Below are positions 1 to 9,410 of a stretch of 64,000 nucleotides of DNA, piece after piece. Made by a program: the position numbers and the translations under genes. How positions within the stretch are numbered: the first letter of the stretch is position 1; every line of letters begins with the position of its first letter. The notes under the pieces were generated by a model. It did not search any database, was not told where the DNA came from, and saw only the letters and a list, made by a program, of their open reading frames with translations. Origin of the DNA: Aurantiochytrium sp. KH105 (lineage: Eukaryota; Sar; Bigyra; Thraustochytrida; Thraustochytriidae); the NCBI GenBank assembly GCA_003116975.1, contig BGKB01000113.1, positions 158,968-222,967 on the forward strand, read 5' to 3'.

Positions 1-604
1 CACCATTGCCTTGCGCCACGAGTCCCTTGTACTCGGGCGCTGCGGGCAAGGTCGTTGGGCGCTCTCCGTGGAGGGTGATGGTGATGGAGCTGCTCAGACG
101 GCATGTCTCGGAGCCCATGACGAGCTTTCCCAAGACGAGAATGCCCCTCGCGCCGAGGCTGATGTCTTCGTCTGCGAAAATTAGTTCCGACGTCTCTGGC
201 ACCATGATGATTCCAAAGACATCTCCGGCCGTCAACGAGCATCCGCCCACAATCACGCGCGTATTTTCTGGCAAGACGATATCCTCGCCGTCGCCTGGCA
301 CGCTACCTGAGGTCCATGTTGCGCTGTCTTCCCACGCCGAAAGTCCTGCTTCATCGTGAGGGCAGGCGTCTTGCGCGTCCCAGTTATCCGGTGGAGAGTT
401 TGGTGTGTACCTGAGCGACACCACCTCGCTCGCCGCCGCCATCGACACCAGATCTGCGGTGTCAAAGCCAGAATCTGCCGGGTACTGCGGCGCGCCCGGT
501 GCGACGCTCGGCACGCATTGCGCGCTGGCCTCGTGGACCACCATGGCCGCCACAAGCAGCACGCCCAGCGCAGTCAGCCTCCTCCTCCTCATCATTATCG
601 TCAT
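1..604 (-). CDS. Secreted G8-domain protein, N-terminal part (runs off the left edge)
   Basis: Reading the minus strand from an ATG at 604-602 (other in-frame ATGs at 691, 595 and 592) gives an open frame to the window edge. It starts with Arg residues and a hydrophobic stretch (LTALGVLLVAAMVV) ending in ASAQC, a good signal peptide. About 60 residues later come paired Trp residues (SAWEDSATWTSGSVPGDGED), then VIVGG, a beta-rich run with LSLGARGILVLGKL-like spacing, and ITITLHGE. This order (W..W..G.VP..GD.V.IP..., L.I.G.L) matches the G8 domain of the PKHD1/TMEM2/CEMIP families, which is extracellular and beta-helical. The known relatives are cell-surface or secreted proteins. Function here is unknown because the rest of the gene lies outside the window. 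The ATG at 604 is chosen because it places the hydrophobic core near the N terminus. Confidence 0.7.
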   Translation of the reverse strand, partial: MTIMMRRRRLTALGVLLVAAMVVHEASAQCVPSVAPGAPQYPADSGFDTADLVSMAAASEVVSLRYTPNSPPDNWDAQDACPHDEAGLSAWEDSATWTSGSVPGDGEDIVLPENTRVIVGGCSLTAGDVFGIIMVPETSELIFADEDISLGARGILVLGKLVMGSETCRLSSSITITLHGERPTTLPAAPEYKGLVAQGNG

Positions 605-1040
605 CGTCGTCGTCGTCGTCGTTCTTTTATCGTCACCGATCAGGGTTTGCTTTGTCCAGCTGCCAGGCTCGGGTTGTTGCACGCTCAACATCCAATCTAG
701 GGCGCTGCGCCGAGATGGCCGACCAGCTGGTCGTCACGAAGGTGCTCTCGTCCTGCACTTGGCCGCGCTGCACTACTTTACTGTTAGTGGACACTAGCAT
801 TACTTGTAAAAGAGGGGAGCTGGCGGGTACAGCGGGTTTATAGCTGGGCCTGGCTCGCCATCGAGAGATGGCCCAGGCGGACAAGTCGCTCTTGCTAAAC
901 ATTGGCACATGCACCTCGGCGAGACAGTAGGTACGACGTAGAGATGCACCGCCTGCAGCTGCTGGCTGGCTGCTGGCCGAGAGACTACTACTGTAAATGC
1001 AACCAGCAAGCCATGTCTCCGGCACGCGCGCCCCAGATCC

Positions 1041-1089
1041 GGCCCGGCCCGGCCCGGCCCGACTCGGCTCCGCTCGGCTCCGCTCGGCG
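1041..1089. repeat. GGCCC and CTCGGCTCCG short tandem repeats
   Basis: Four GGCCC units are followed by two to three imperfect CTCGGCTCCG units, all in the divergent gap. Confidence 0.8.
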
Positions 1090-1356
1090 GTGATGGCGAC
1101 CAGGCTGCTGCGCATGGTCGCAAGTGACGCGAAGGTTGCTCGTGCGCGCGAGGACATAAAGGGTGTGCGCGAGGACACATTAGGGTGTGCGTGGGGACCC
1201 CCGCGCGAGGTTTGGACCCTCTCGTCTCCGGCCGGCAGTGTAGAGAAGCGCGATCTTGCGCGTCCAGAGCGAGCTTGGGCGCTCCGGTCCGCCCGCGCGA
1301 GGGCGTGGAGATGCAGATGCACGCCCGTGCAAACACGCATCGAGGAAGAGGGAAGT

Positions 1357-1430
1357 GACGGAGCGAGGAAGCGGGGAAGAGAGGAAGCGAGGACGCAAGG
1401 ACGCGAGGAAGCGAGGACGCGAGGAAGCAG
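1357..1430 (+). repeat. Purine-rich degenerate tandem repeat in a probable 5' leader
   Basis: GAGGAAGC and GAGGACGC blocks alternate and end five bases before the chosen ATG at 1435. Confidence 0.75.
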
Positions 1431-1434
1431 CGCC

Positions 1435-2712
1435 ATGGCTCACCGTGTGCGCAGGCTGGCGGACCAGCTGAAGCCGCAAGCGTGTATTGGCGAAATGGAG
1501 AACCGCCAGGTGGAAAATGAGACCAATGTGACCTACGTACGCAAGCCCATTAAGATCGTCTTTGAAGACAGGACAGCGGCCGACGAACGGTATGGAGGCA
1601 ACGGCGACGTCGCGATTCTCGAAGGCGAGCTCCTCGAGCCCCAGAATGTTGCGAGCAAGTCCGTCTTTATCTTTATGCATCCCAGTGGAATTCAAAACCT
1701 GCTGCCTATGCCTGTCGCCATGGCCCGTGCCGGTCTGCATGTTATCACCTGCTGCAGTCGGTACCCGAACAACGACTCCTGTCTTGTCATGGAAAAGGTC
1801 GCCATCGACCTCGGTGCTTGCGTGAAGCACGCAAAGGAAAAACTCGGGTACGCCAAGGTCGTTCTTTGTGGCTGGAGCGGGGGTGGATCGCTCTCCTCCT
1901 TTTATCAGGCGCAAGCGGAGCGCCCTACGATCCAGAAAACCCCCGCAGGCGACTCTGTCGATCTCACCGCGGCAAACCTGCCTCCTGCGGATGGGCTGTG
2001 CATTCTCGCTGCACATACGAGCAGGGCCAAAATCTTTACAGAATGGATTGATCCCTGCGTCCTTGACGAGAGCGACCCGTCCAAGCGCGATCGGGACCTC
2101 GACGTCTTTGACCCGGCCAATCCCAATCAGCCGCCCTACTCTCCCGAGTACATTGCGCGCTTCCGACAAGCGCAAATCGAGCGCAACCGCCGCATCACGC
2201 GCTGGGCCAAGCAGCAGCTCGCAAAACTCGACGAGACTACGTCCCAAGGGCCTACGGACTGGCGACGCGCTCGTCGGGACCACGCTTTTACAGTGCATTG
2301 CACACAGGCGGACCTTCGCCGTCTCGACACGACCATCGAGCCGAATGGGCGCGAAGCGACGCCGCTTGATACCCTTGCTGCCGAGAATCACTCGCCCGTT
2401 GGACTTGCGCGCTTCACTACATTGCGCAGCTGGCTTTCACAGTGGAGTTACGATGATTCCAAGGCAGACGGGCCTCTGAGTCTCACCACTGTCGAGTGCC
2501 CCGTTCTCGTCATGGCCAACGAGGCCGATCATCTTGTGCCTGGATCGCACCCCAAGGCCATGTACGATGCTGTTCGTCATAGCCGCAAGACTTTTCTTGA
2601 GATCGAGGGTGCCACGCATTACTATTTTGGACAAAAGCAACTCATGGCTTCAGCGATTCAACGCATCAAGACGTGGCTGCGCCAGCAGGATCTGCTCGAG
2701 TCTCAAGTTTAA
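1435..2712 (+). CDS. Alpha/beta-hydrolase fold protein
   Basis: This 425-aa protein has a recognisable catalytic triad. The nucleophile elbow is GWSGGG with Ser148. An HPSG segment near residues 82-85 sits where the oxyanion-hole loop is expected. The likely acid is Asp365 in MANEADHLVPG, and the likely base is His395 in EGATHYYFG. The region between Ser and Asp is a long charged helical insert, probably a lid. There is no signal peptide, so a cytosolic esterase, lipase or thioesterase is plausible; the substrate cannot be read from sequence. The frame is open upstream to 997, but that part translates repeat DNA. The ATG at 1435 has a purine-poor but strong GCGCCATGG context, and an alternative is the ATG at 1495. 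The gene converges on the WW-domain gene, with a 153-bp gap. Confidence 0.85.
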   Translation: MAHRVRRLADQLKPQACIGEMENRQVENETNVTYVRKPIKIVFEDRTAADERYGGNGDVAILEGELLEPQNVASKSVFIFMHPSGIQNLLPMPVAMARAGLHVITCCSRYPNNDSCLVMEKVAIDLGACVKHAKEKLGYAKVVLCGWSGGGSLSSFYQAQAERPTIQKTPAGDSVDLTAANLPPADGLCILAAHTSRAKIFTEWIDPCVLDESDPSKRDRDLDVFDPANPNQPPYSPEYIARFRQAQIERNRRITRWAKQQLAKLDETTSQGPTDWRRARRDHAFTVHCTQADLRRLDTTIEPNGREATPLDTLAAENHSPVGLARFTTLRSWLSQWSYDDSKADGPLSLTTVECPVLVMANEADHLVPGSHPKAMYDAVRHSRKTFLEIEGATHYYFGQKQLMASAIQRIKTWLRQQDLLESQV

Positions 2713-2865
2713 TTTTTCTCTCTATTTTATTGTCTTTCCAATTGTGAGAACGCAGCTTTACATCTGCTGTCTGCTTGCATACTCGATTAACGGCCGACAA
2801 GCATCAACAGAAAGAGGACTTTGAGCGACAGGGGGGGATTTCCAAAAATGAAATTTAATCTTTGT

Positions 2866-5800
2866 CTACCTCAGATAATTAGCCAGCAGCTTTCGCTTGT
2901 ACTTCCAGGCCTCCGCCTTGGACGCGCCAAGCTGCACGTGCAGAGCTCGGACCTCCTCTTGCAAGGCTTCCGTCTCCATGTTACGCATAAAATCGCCAAG
3001 TCGCGGCGCCCCTCGCGGTGCTGTGGTGGTCCGCTTGAGGCACGTCCACGCCTTGGACTTTAGCAGCAAGTTACGACGTTGTGCAAGAGCGTCGAGCCGC
3101 TGGATTGCCACGCCTGCGCCAAGACGCCAGTCATCGCTCGGCTGATCCATTTGTTGCGTTTTCGAAGCGCTTCGTCGCTCGCTTCTGCGATTCTCGGGCA
3201 CAAAGGCCGCCATAAGTGCACCATCAAATTCGCGTCCCAGCTTGTGCCACGCCACCTCGCGCTGCAAAAGGGCACGATGAAAGCTTCGGGGTTCAACCTT
3301 GCCATTCGTGTTCACCTCGAGACCGTCGCAAAGACGATCAATCTCCCCAAACATGCGCTGATGCTTGAGCCGTCGCCGCAGCTTGCGTCGCAGTTCACCC
3401 GGGTACAAAGGCTCTTTTTGGTAAAGTGCAGGCCGCACGGGGTCCACGCCGAGTCCCTGGGTCGCGCGGGTGCGCCACTTGCTAAATGCCAAGGCCATGG
3501 CTCGCGAGAGCACCTTGGCCCACACCAGCGCAATGCGTGCCCCCGCCGCAGTCTGGTCAATTGCCGCACCGTATACCTCTACTAGCTCGTTGGCCCGGTC
3601 TCGCTCCAAGACTCGCGTCCAAACCGCGAACGCGTGACCGAGAGCCACGAATCGCGACTTGGACCACACGCTGTTGAGTAACGCCACAGCGCCCCTGCGC
3701 CGTGTCTGTGCCGCCCATGCCTGGTGGATCGCATCAGCGTCAGCGAGAGCCTCTTCACTATGCTCGCGCTCGCGCTTTCGGCCCTCTTCCACTGCCTCTT
3801 GCAAAGAGGATTCGTGTGCAGACTTGAGCTGGGCCAACGCGTCAACATGGCTCTTGCTTTGGGCACGCAGTCGTGCCTGCAGCTGCTCCTCCAACATGCG
3901 TCCTTGATTGACAAACTTTTCACGCTGCGCCTCAAGGTTCGCGCGATAGTGTTCCTTTGCCGAACACAACGCCTGCGCCAGCTCCAGGGCCTGGGATCGT
4001 TTCACCGTCGCCATCTCATCGCTGTGTTTTTGCTTCAGCGCTGCCAAGGCCTGGTCTCTGTCAAGACGGAGCTCCAAGGCTTCCTGGCTCGCCTTGGCAC
4101 GACCCTGTTCGGCTTCGCGAAGCTGTCGCTGCAGTTCGTCGGCGTGCAACGAGAGAGTGGACACCTCTTCCTCGGACTCTACGAGTCGATCCTGTGCAGT
4201 CTTGAACCGCATCAATGCATCTTGTACGTGGTCGTCACCACCATGAGACGCGGGAGAGTGCTGCGCCTGAGCCTGTGCGCGCATGCGCGATAGCTCATTT
4301 TCGAGACGCTTACATCGCTGGGTCATCCGTGAGATTGTCACTTTGGCATCAAGGAGTTCACTCTTGGCATAGTCGAGCCCGAGACCGGGCTCTTCGCCCG
4401 TTCCCTTTGTCTCTCCATCCTCCTTTAGCCTCACGGCTGCTTGATCCGTATGGTCTTGGCTATTGCGTTGGTCTTGCAACACTTTTTGGAACTGCTGGCG
4501 CTGCGTGTGCAGCTCACGGGTCAGCGCCGCGCGCTCGATGCGCTCTCGTTCTAGCTGCTCTGTTAGATTTTCGCGAAGCTCGGCCAGCTCGTCCATTGCA
4601 TCGTCGCGCTCACGCTGCACTTGCTTGATGCGTGCTCGATAGCGCTCATTTTCTGCGAGCGCCATTGCCAACGCATCGCCATTACCGTCATCGTCTGAAT
4701 GGTACTCATCCTCATGCACCTCTGCGCGTTGACGTTGTCGCTGTCGCGGCTGTGGTCGTCCCCGGCTCGGGCGTCGCTGAGGTATTTCCGTTTGCATTTG
4801 CGTTTGCGTTTGCGTTTGCGTTTCTTCGTCTTCTGCCTCGTCTTCATTTTCTTCATGCGCATGACTCGTATCCTCCAAATGGTCGTCCTCTTCGGGGGGC
4901 GTGCACACTTCTTCAGCAGGAATGTTTTTCTCGCTCGATGTGACCACCCTCAGGACTACGGGTGGCGATGCCGGTTGCGCGACGGGGCCGGTCTCATCCT
5001 TTTTGACCAGACGAATACTTGGAAGAGCAGCCTTTGGAGTCCGAGATCCTTCGTGTCGCGGGGAGCCAAAGTGTGCTTCTGCGGCGCGCTTCATGTCAAG
5101 AGCGGTCTCCATCTCCTGCGCGCGCTTTGCGCGGAACTGCTGCGCCTGCAAGCTGCCGTACTCGGCAAGAGAGAGCGATCCTGGCGTCGGGCTCGTCGTT
5201 TCTACCATGGGTTCAAAGTGAAAGTGTCGCCCAGATTTACACGACTTGCACGATCCAGGTGTCTTGGGTCTATCCTGCGAAGTTGTCGTTGCTGCCGGTG
5301 ATTGCGTTGTCAAATCGCGCACCTTGATAGGAAGACCTCGCACGGCGCGCTCGAGAAAAAGAGCGTAGTCTTTGACCTTTATTTTGAGAGCGCGCGCGCG
5401 TTTATGACATGCCGCAAGTGTAGGAAGGGCCTCTTGGTCCGCATTGTTTAGGACTGCCTCTTCGTAGCGCTCCTTTGTCACGTCCTCGAGGACGAGGTGA
5501 TAGAGTGCTGTGAAGAGTTTGACGCGATCCTCGTCTGCTTCAAGCGTGATGCGGACCCACTCGCGGTTCATGCCACGCGAAAGTAAATGCCCAAGGGTTG
5601 TGGCTGCATCGCGGAATTTCCATGGCAGCTGCACAGCGACGGGCCGGACCCAGCAAGAGTGTCCAGACTCGCGGTGCAAAAAGTATGTGCGCCCATAGCT
5701 GTCTTTGGTCTCTGCCCATCCTGAGGGGAGCTGCGCTTCCCCTGGTACTCGTGAATGCGGCGATTGCGCCGCCATGGCGCGTTCGAATTGGCGTGACTTT

Positions 5801-5916
5801 TCCTGCTGATGGTCCAGCAGCCGCTCTCGCGTCGTCACTCCTGCCGTCGATCGCCGCGGACTCCTCAATCGCGTCATGGGTTTGGCGTTTTTGCCGCCCT
5901 CGGACGCCAGAGGCAT
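2866..5916 (-). CDS. WW-domain, long coiled-coil protein (cytoskeletal or centrosomal candidate)
   Basis: This 1016-aa protein has one WW domain at about residues 63-92 (Trp67, Tyr78-Phe79, second Trp89, Pro92). A helical region follows that resembles a PUB/UBA-like fold only loosely. Next is an acidic linker with a QT dipeptide run, then heptad-rich coiled coil from about residue 400 to 750. After the coiled coil come Trp-containing helical repeats (for example FAVWTRVLERDR and LAFSKWRTRA), reminiscent of SFI1/centrin-binding repeats. WW domains bind proline-rich ligands. The combination with a long coiled coil and Trp helices fits a centrosome, basal-body or cytoskeletal scaffold, which is an inference. 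The start at 5916 is the first in-frame ATG; the ATG at residue 49 would also retain the WW domain. Confidence 0.8.
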   Translation of the reverse strand: MPLASEGGKNAKPMTRLRSPRRSTAGVTTRERLLDHQQEKSRQFERAMAAQSPHSRVPGEAQLPSGWAETKDSYGRTYFLHRESGHSCWVRPVAVQLPWKFRDAATTLGHLLSRGMNREWVRITLEADEDRVKLFTALYHLVLEDVTKERYEEAVLNNADQEALPTLAACHKRARALKIKVKDYALFLERAVRGLPIKVRDLTTQSPAATTTSQDRPKTPGSCKSCKSGRHFHFEPMVETTSPTPGSLSLAEYGSLQAQQFRAKRAQEMETALDMKRAAEAHFGSPRHEGSRTPKAALPSIRLVKKDETGPVAQPASPPVVLRVVTSSEKNIPAEEVCTPPEEDDHLEDTSHAHEENEDEAEDEETQTQTQTQMQTEIPQRRPSRGRPQPRQRQRQRAEVHEDEYHSDDDGNGDALAMALAENERYRARIKQVQRERDDAMDELAELRENLTEQLERERIERAALTRELHTQRQQFQKVLQDQRNSQDHTDQAAVRLKEDGETKGTGEEPGLGLDYAKSELLDAKVTISRMTQRCKRLENELSRMRAQAQAQHSPASHGGDDHVQDALMRFKTAQDRLVESEEEVSTLSLHADELQRQLREAEQGRAKASQEALELRLDRDQALAALKQKHSDEMATVKRSQALELAQALCSAKEHYRANLEAQREKFVNQGRMLEEQLQARLRAQSKSHVDALAQLKSAHESSLQEAVEEGRKREREHSEEALADADAIHQAWAAQTRRRGAVALLNSVWSKSRFVALGHAFAVWTRVLERDRANELVEVYGAAIDQTAAGARIALVWAKVLSRAMALAFSKWRTRATQGLGVDPVRPALYQKEPLYPGELRRKLRRRLKHQRMFGEIDRLCDGLEVNTNGKVEPRSFHRALLQREVAWHKLGREFDGALMAAFVPENRRSERRSASKTQQMDQPSDDWRLGAGVAIQRLDALAQRRNLLLKSKAWTCLKRTTTAPRGAPRLGDFMRNMETEALQEEVRALHVQLGASKAEAWKYKRKLLANYLR
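4788..4825 (-). repeat. Coding hexamer repeat (Gln-Thr run)
   Basis: A TTTGCG hexamer is repeated about five times on the plus strand and encodes alternating Gln and Thr in the acidic linker of the WW/coiled-coil protein. Confidence 0.85.
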
Positions 5917-6083
5917 CGTCGTGAGCGCGTGCGCACGCGTGCAAGGCGTGCGTACTTGCGTATACTAAGCTCTTGCCCACGGGGCGACGTGCTCGGTTCG
6001 GTTCTACCTAGCTGACAGAAACGTGCGAGCAAAGGCGTGGTCGAGCGGAGGCAAGTCTTCCAGCGAAAGGCAGAGAGGCCACG

Positions 6084-6109
6084 CACCGCACCGCACCGCA
6101 CCGCACCGC
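6084..6109. repeat. CACCG pentanucleotide array
   Basis: About five tandem CACCG units are followed by an ACGC-rich tract. Confidence 0.85.
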
Positions 6110-7111
6110 GCCGCACGCGCACGCACGCGCACGCACAGGCGCGCGCTCTCCCCTCGCCGGCCAGCAGCCTGCTGCCGTTCTGCCTCTCCTCTGCGTGCGT
6201 GTCTATGCCTGCCTGCATGGACTCTTTCCTCCTGTGCGCCGCCGCGTCTCCCACGCGCAGGTAGCCGTTGAAGCAAAATGGGTTGCGCACTCCAAAATGG
6301 GTTGCGGCGCCGAGAATGGGGCGACCGCCCGCCCGCTCGCCGCTCGGCTTGGCTTGGCGCCGCGCGAGTCCCTCGGGCCGCGAGGGGCGCGGGGAAAGGA
6401 AAGGGAAGGCGACGGGGAGCCCGCTCTGGCGCGGCGCGCGCGAGCGATCGAGCGAGCTAGTGCAGGCGCGTGCGTGCGAGGGAGGAGCAAGCGCGCGCGG
6501 GGCCAGATCCGGAGGATCGGACGTGGCGAGGATGTGAATTCTCCTCGCCGGCGGCGGCTTTTGTGTAGGCGCAGCTTACTGGTATAGTGTAGTGTACTGC
6601 CATGGACAGCTATACTTACACGAGGGAGGACACGCACGAGGACAGACAAGGACAGCTTGCACTGCAAGAGGGCAAGAGAGGACGCGAGAAACGGAGAATC
6701 CCGAGCGCGAGGACGCCGAGGCAGCGCGAGAAAGGCACGCGAAGAGCTCGAAGACGGCTGCTGCACGGCGCCAAGGTTTTCTTTGATTGAATGGGGAGGA
6801 GAGGCAGCGCAGGGAGGAGAAGCGGCATTGGCTCGACCACGAGAGACCTCGGTGAGACCACGATCGATCTGCCTCTGTGAACTTGAAGATGTGCCAGGTG
6901 AATGAATGATGGGATGATCTTGACGAGGATGATCCTACCTAGGCCTAGATAATTAGTAAGGCGGGATGAGGAGAGAATGGATCCGCACAAACCTGGCCCA
7001 GCGAGAGGGAGACAAACCCGCTTCGACGCGAGGCTCGCGAGCGCGTACGAGGAGCAGGAGAGGGAGCGGGAGAAGGACTTGGCCGGCCGGCCGGGCGCGA
7101 GGGCAGAAGGG

Positions 7112-7152
7112 AGCAGGCAGGCAGGCAGGCAGGCAGGCAGACAGGCAGGCAG
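7112..7152. repeat. CAGG tetranucleotide array in the MCC beta leader
   Basis: About ten GCAG/CAGG units with one interruption (AGAC) end nine bases before the ATG at 7162. The same motif occurs upstream of the NUP160 gene. Confidence 0.9.
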
Positions 7153-7161
7153 CGCGGCGCG

Positions 7162-8892
7162 ATGGCGCTCATGGGCACGGCGAGGCGGGCGGGAGCTGCG
7201 ACGGCGCGCTGGGCCGCGCGCACGACCGCCCGGCGCGGGGCAGCCACGACGGCAGCGGGGCAGTGGGAGAAGGCGGGCATGGTCCTGGACGGCGACGTGC
7301 AGCCCGGGTCCGAGGGCTTCGCGGCCAACCGCAAGGCCATGCGCGGCGAGGTGGAAAAGCTGCGCGAACTGCTCAAGACCGCGCGAGAGGGCGGCGGACC
7401 CAAGGCGAGGAAAAAGCACATGGACAGAGGCAAGCTCCCCGTGCGGGAGCGTATCGACAAACTTGTGGACGCCGGGTCGCCCTTTCTCGAACTCTCCGCC
7501 CTCGCCGGACACGAGCTCTACGACGGAATCGACGTGCCCGCGGGAAGCATCGTGACGGGCATCGGCCAGGTGCGGGGCGTGCCCTGCATGATCGTCGCGA
7601 ACGACGCCACCGTCAAGGGCGGGACCTATTTTCCCATCACCGTGAAGAAGCACCTGCGCGCGCAAGAGATCGCCATGGAGAATAAGCTCCCGTGCATCTA
7701 CCTTGTCGACAGCGGCGGTGCCTATTTGCCCATGCAGAGCGAGGTCTTCCCGGACGCAGACCACTTTGGCCGCATCTTTTACAATCAAGCGCGCATGTCG
7801 TCCATGGGCATTCCGCAAATCGCCTCCGTCATGGGATCTTGCACGGCCGGCGGTGCTTACGTCCCCGCCATGTGCGATGAGAGCATTATTGTGCGTGGCA
7901 CGGGCACCATCTTTCTGGGCGGCCCGCCCCTTGTGCGCGCCGCCACAGGTGAGATCATTGACGCAGAGTCCCTTGGTGGCGCCGACTTGCACTCGCGTGA
8001 ATCTGGCGTCACGGACCATCTCGCGGAGAACGATCACCACGCGATTGAAATTGCCCGCGACATTGTCGGCAACCTGAATCTTGAGGGCCGCCTCTACAAG
8101 CCGGCTGTCGCCCCGGAAGAGCCTGCTTTCGACGTTAACGAGATGGACGGCATTTTGCCTGCGGACGCCCGCCAGAGCTTTGATATTCGCAAGGTTATCG
8201 CTCGCGTCGTTGATGGCTCGCGCTTTTCCGAGTTCAAGGCCAACTACGGCACCACCCTTGTCTGCGGCTTTGCCAAGATCCAGGGCCAGAATGTGGGCAT
8301 AATTGCCAACAACGGCATTCTCTTTTCCGAATCTGCTCTCAAGGGCGCGCACTTTATCGAACTCTGCTGCCAGCGCCGCACGCCCCTCATCTTTTTGCAA
8401 AACATTACTGGCTTCATGGTTGGCAGCAAGTACGAGGCTGAAGGCATTGCCAAGAACGGCGCCAAGCTCGTGACGGCGGTCTCCTGTGCTAACGTGCCCA
8501 AAATCACTTGCATCATCGGTAACTCCTACGGTGCCGGAAACTACGGCATGTGCGGCCGCGCCTACGGCCCGCGCATGGTCTTCATGTGGCCTAACGCAAA
8601 GATTGCCGTCATGGGTGGCGAGCAGGCAGGAACTGTTTTGGCTCAGGTGGCTCGTGACAACTACGAAAAGGCTGGAAAGGAGCTTGCTCCCGAGGAGGAA
8701 GCTCGCATCAAGGATCCCATCCTTCAGCAATTTGAGCGCGAGTCTCACTCCACGTACTCGTCTGCCCGTCTCTGGGACGACGGCGTCATCGAGCCTGCAC
8801 AGACCCGCAATGTCCTTTCGTATGCACTTCACGCTGTCACCGCGTACGAGGAACCTCAGGCGAACACCAAGTTTGGCGTTTTCCGAATGTGA
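7162..8892 (+). CDS. MCCC2: Methylcrotonoyl-CoA carboxylase beta subunit, mitochondrial
   Basis: This 576-aa carboxyltransferase subunit uses biotin carried by the alpha subunit to carboxylate 3-methylcrotonyl-CoA in leucine breakdown, in the mitochondrial matrix. The first ~35 residues are rich in Ala and Arg with no acidic residues, a typical mitochondrial transit peptide. The crotonase-like carboxyltransferase domain follows. Hallmark segments are the [11 protein letters not shown] motif, [63 protein letters not shown], and the C-terminal [15 protein letters not shown] and [16 protein letters not shown] with SGV, and the absence of a biotin-attachment domain, favour MCC beta over propionyl-CoA carboxylase beta. 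Length matches the family. The alpha subunit is not in this window. An 805-aa open frame lies antisense to this gene and is rejected below. Confidence 0.97.
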   Translation: MALMGTARRAGAATARWAARTTARRGAATTAAGQWEKAGMVLDGDVQPGSEGFAANRKAMRGEVEKLRELLKTAREGGGPKARKKHMDRGKLPVRERIDKLVDAGSPFLELSALAGHELYDGIDVPAGSIVTGIGQVRGVPCMIVANDATVKGGTYFPITVKKHLRAQEIAMENKLPCIYLVDSGGAYLPMQSEVFPDADHFGRIFYNQARMSSMGIPQIASVMGSCTAGGAYVPAMCDESIIVRGTGTIFLGGPPLVRAATGEIIDAESLGGADLHSRESGVTDHLAENDHHAIEIARDIVGNLNLEGRLYKPAVAPEEPAFDVNEMDGILPADARQSFDIRKVIARVVDGSRFSEFKANYGTTLVCGFAKIQGQNVGIIANNGILFSESALKGAHFIELCCQRRTPLIFLQNITGFMVGSKYEAEGIAKNGAKLVTAVSCANVPKITCIIGNSYGAGNYGMCGRAYGPRMVFMWPNAKIAVMGGEQAGTVLAQVARDNYEKAGKELAPEEEARIKDPILQQFERESHSTYSSARLWDDGVIEPAQTRNVLSYALHAVTAYEEPQANTKFGVFRM

Positions 8893-9410
8893 AGACCTTT
8901 TTTTCCACTCTTTGACACATTCGCAATGCTTTCGAAAGCAAGTAATTTTTTTTTTATTCATACGTGTGCATGTGCCATGTGCATTCGTGCAAAAAGACAA
9001 GTTGGGTAGACTTATGTTATACGAGTTTGGCAACCCAGGATCTGTCTATCTGCCTGTCCGTCGAGGATCATTGCCCGAGAAGTCGTAGCTTGAGGTCCGG
9101 CTACAGTGAAGAATTTCTTCAAATTTTCACTGCAAGGCAAACGAAGGAGCCCGACAATCAGTCAAGGTGAAAAGATGGTCTGTGTGATGACGGCTCTGAT
9201 TCTTTCATTTGATGCCCGGTTTTTTCCCTCCGGGAATGCAGACACTTTCTGGAAATGGAGGAATGAACCTTATTATTGTTTCCTGTCAAAAGTAAATTGC
9301 ATGTCAACAGCCTTCGTTCACCAAAAAAAGAAAGACTGACGTGTTGGCCGTCTACCAAAGGTTCCAGGACACAAGCGTGGTCAGAGACGCAGACAATGCG
9401 GTTAAGTGAC
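8893..9410. other. Convergent intergenic region
   Basis: This 518-bp stretch between two convergent genes has lower GC than the genes and T-rich runs near 8945. It probably holds both 3' UTRs. I see no gene. Confidence 0.6.

Larger units (their letters stand above)
605..1434. other. Divergent intergenic region between the G8 gene and the hydrolase gene
   Basis: I see no gene here. It holds a GGCCC run at about 1041-1060 followed by CTCGGCTCCG repeats to 1089, and a purine-rich degenerate tandem repeat (GAGGAAGC/GAGGACGC) at about 1357-1430 just before the hydrolase ATG. The open frame that continues upstream of that ATG is translated low-complexity repeat and is probably 5' leader. Confidence 0.6.
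5917..7161. other. Divergent intergenic region, WW gene / MCC beta gene
   Basis: No convincing gene is present. The stretch is GC-rich with a CACCG pentamer array (about 6084-6109), ACGCGC repeats just after it, and a CAGG tetramer array ending at 7152. Long open frames here on both strands lack conserved motifs. Confidence 0.6.

Noticed and set aside
997-1434. Upstream extension of the hydrolase frame (146 codons)
   Set aside because: Translates GC and purine repeats. The first codon region is low-complexity, and the fold begins after the ATG at 1435.
6616-9033. 805-codon open frame antisense to MCC beta
   Set aside because: It is the complementary frame of a GC-rich coding sequence, where stops are rare. 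It lacks any recognisable motif and mirrors the sense protein.
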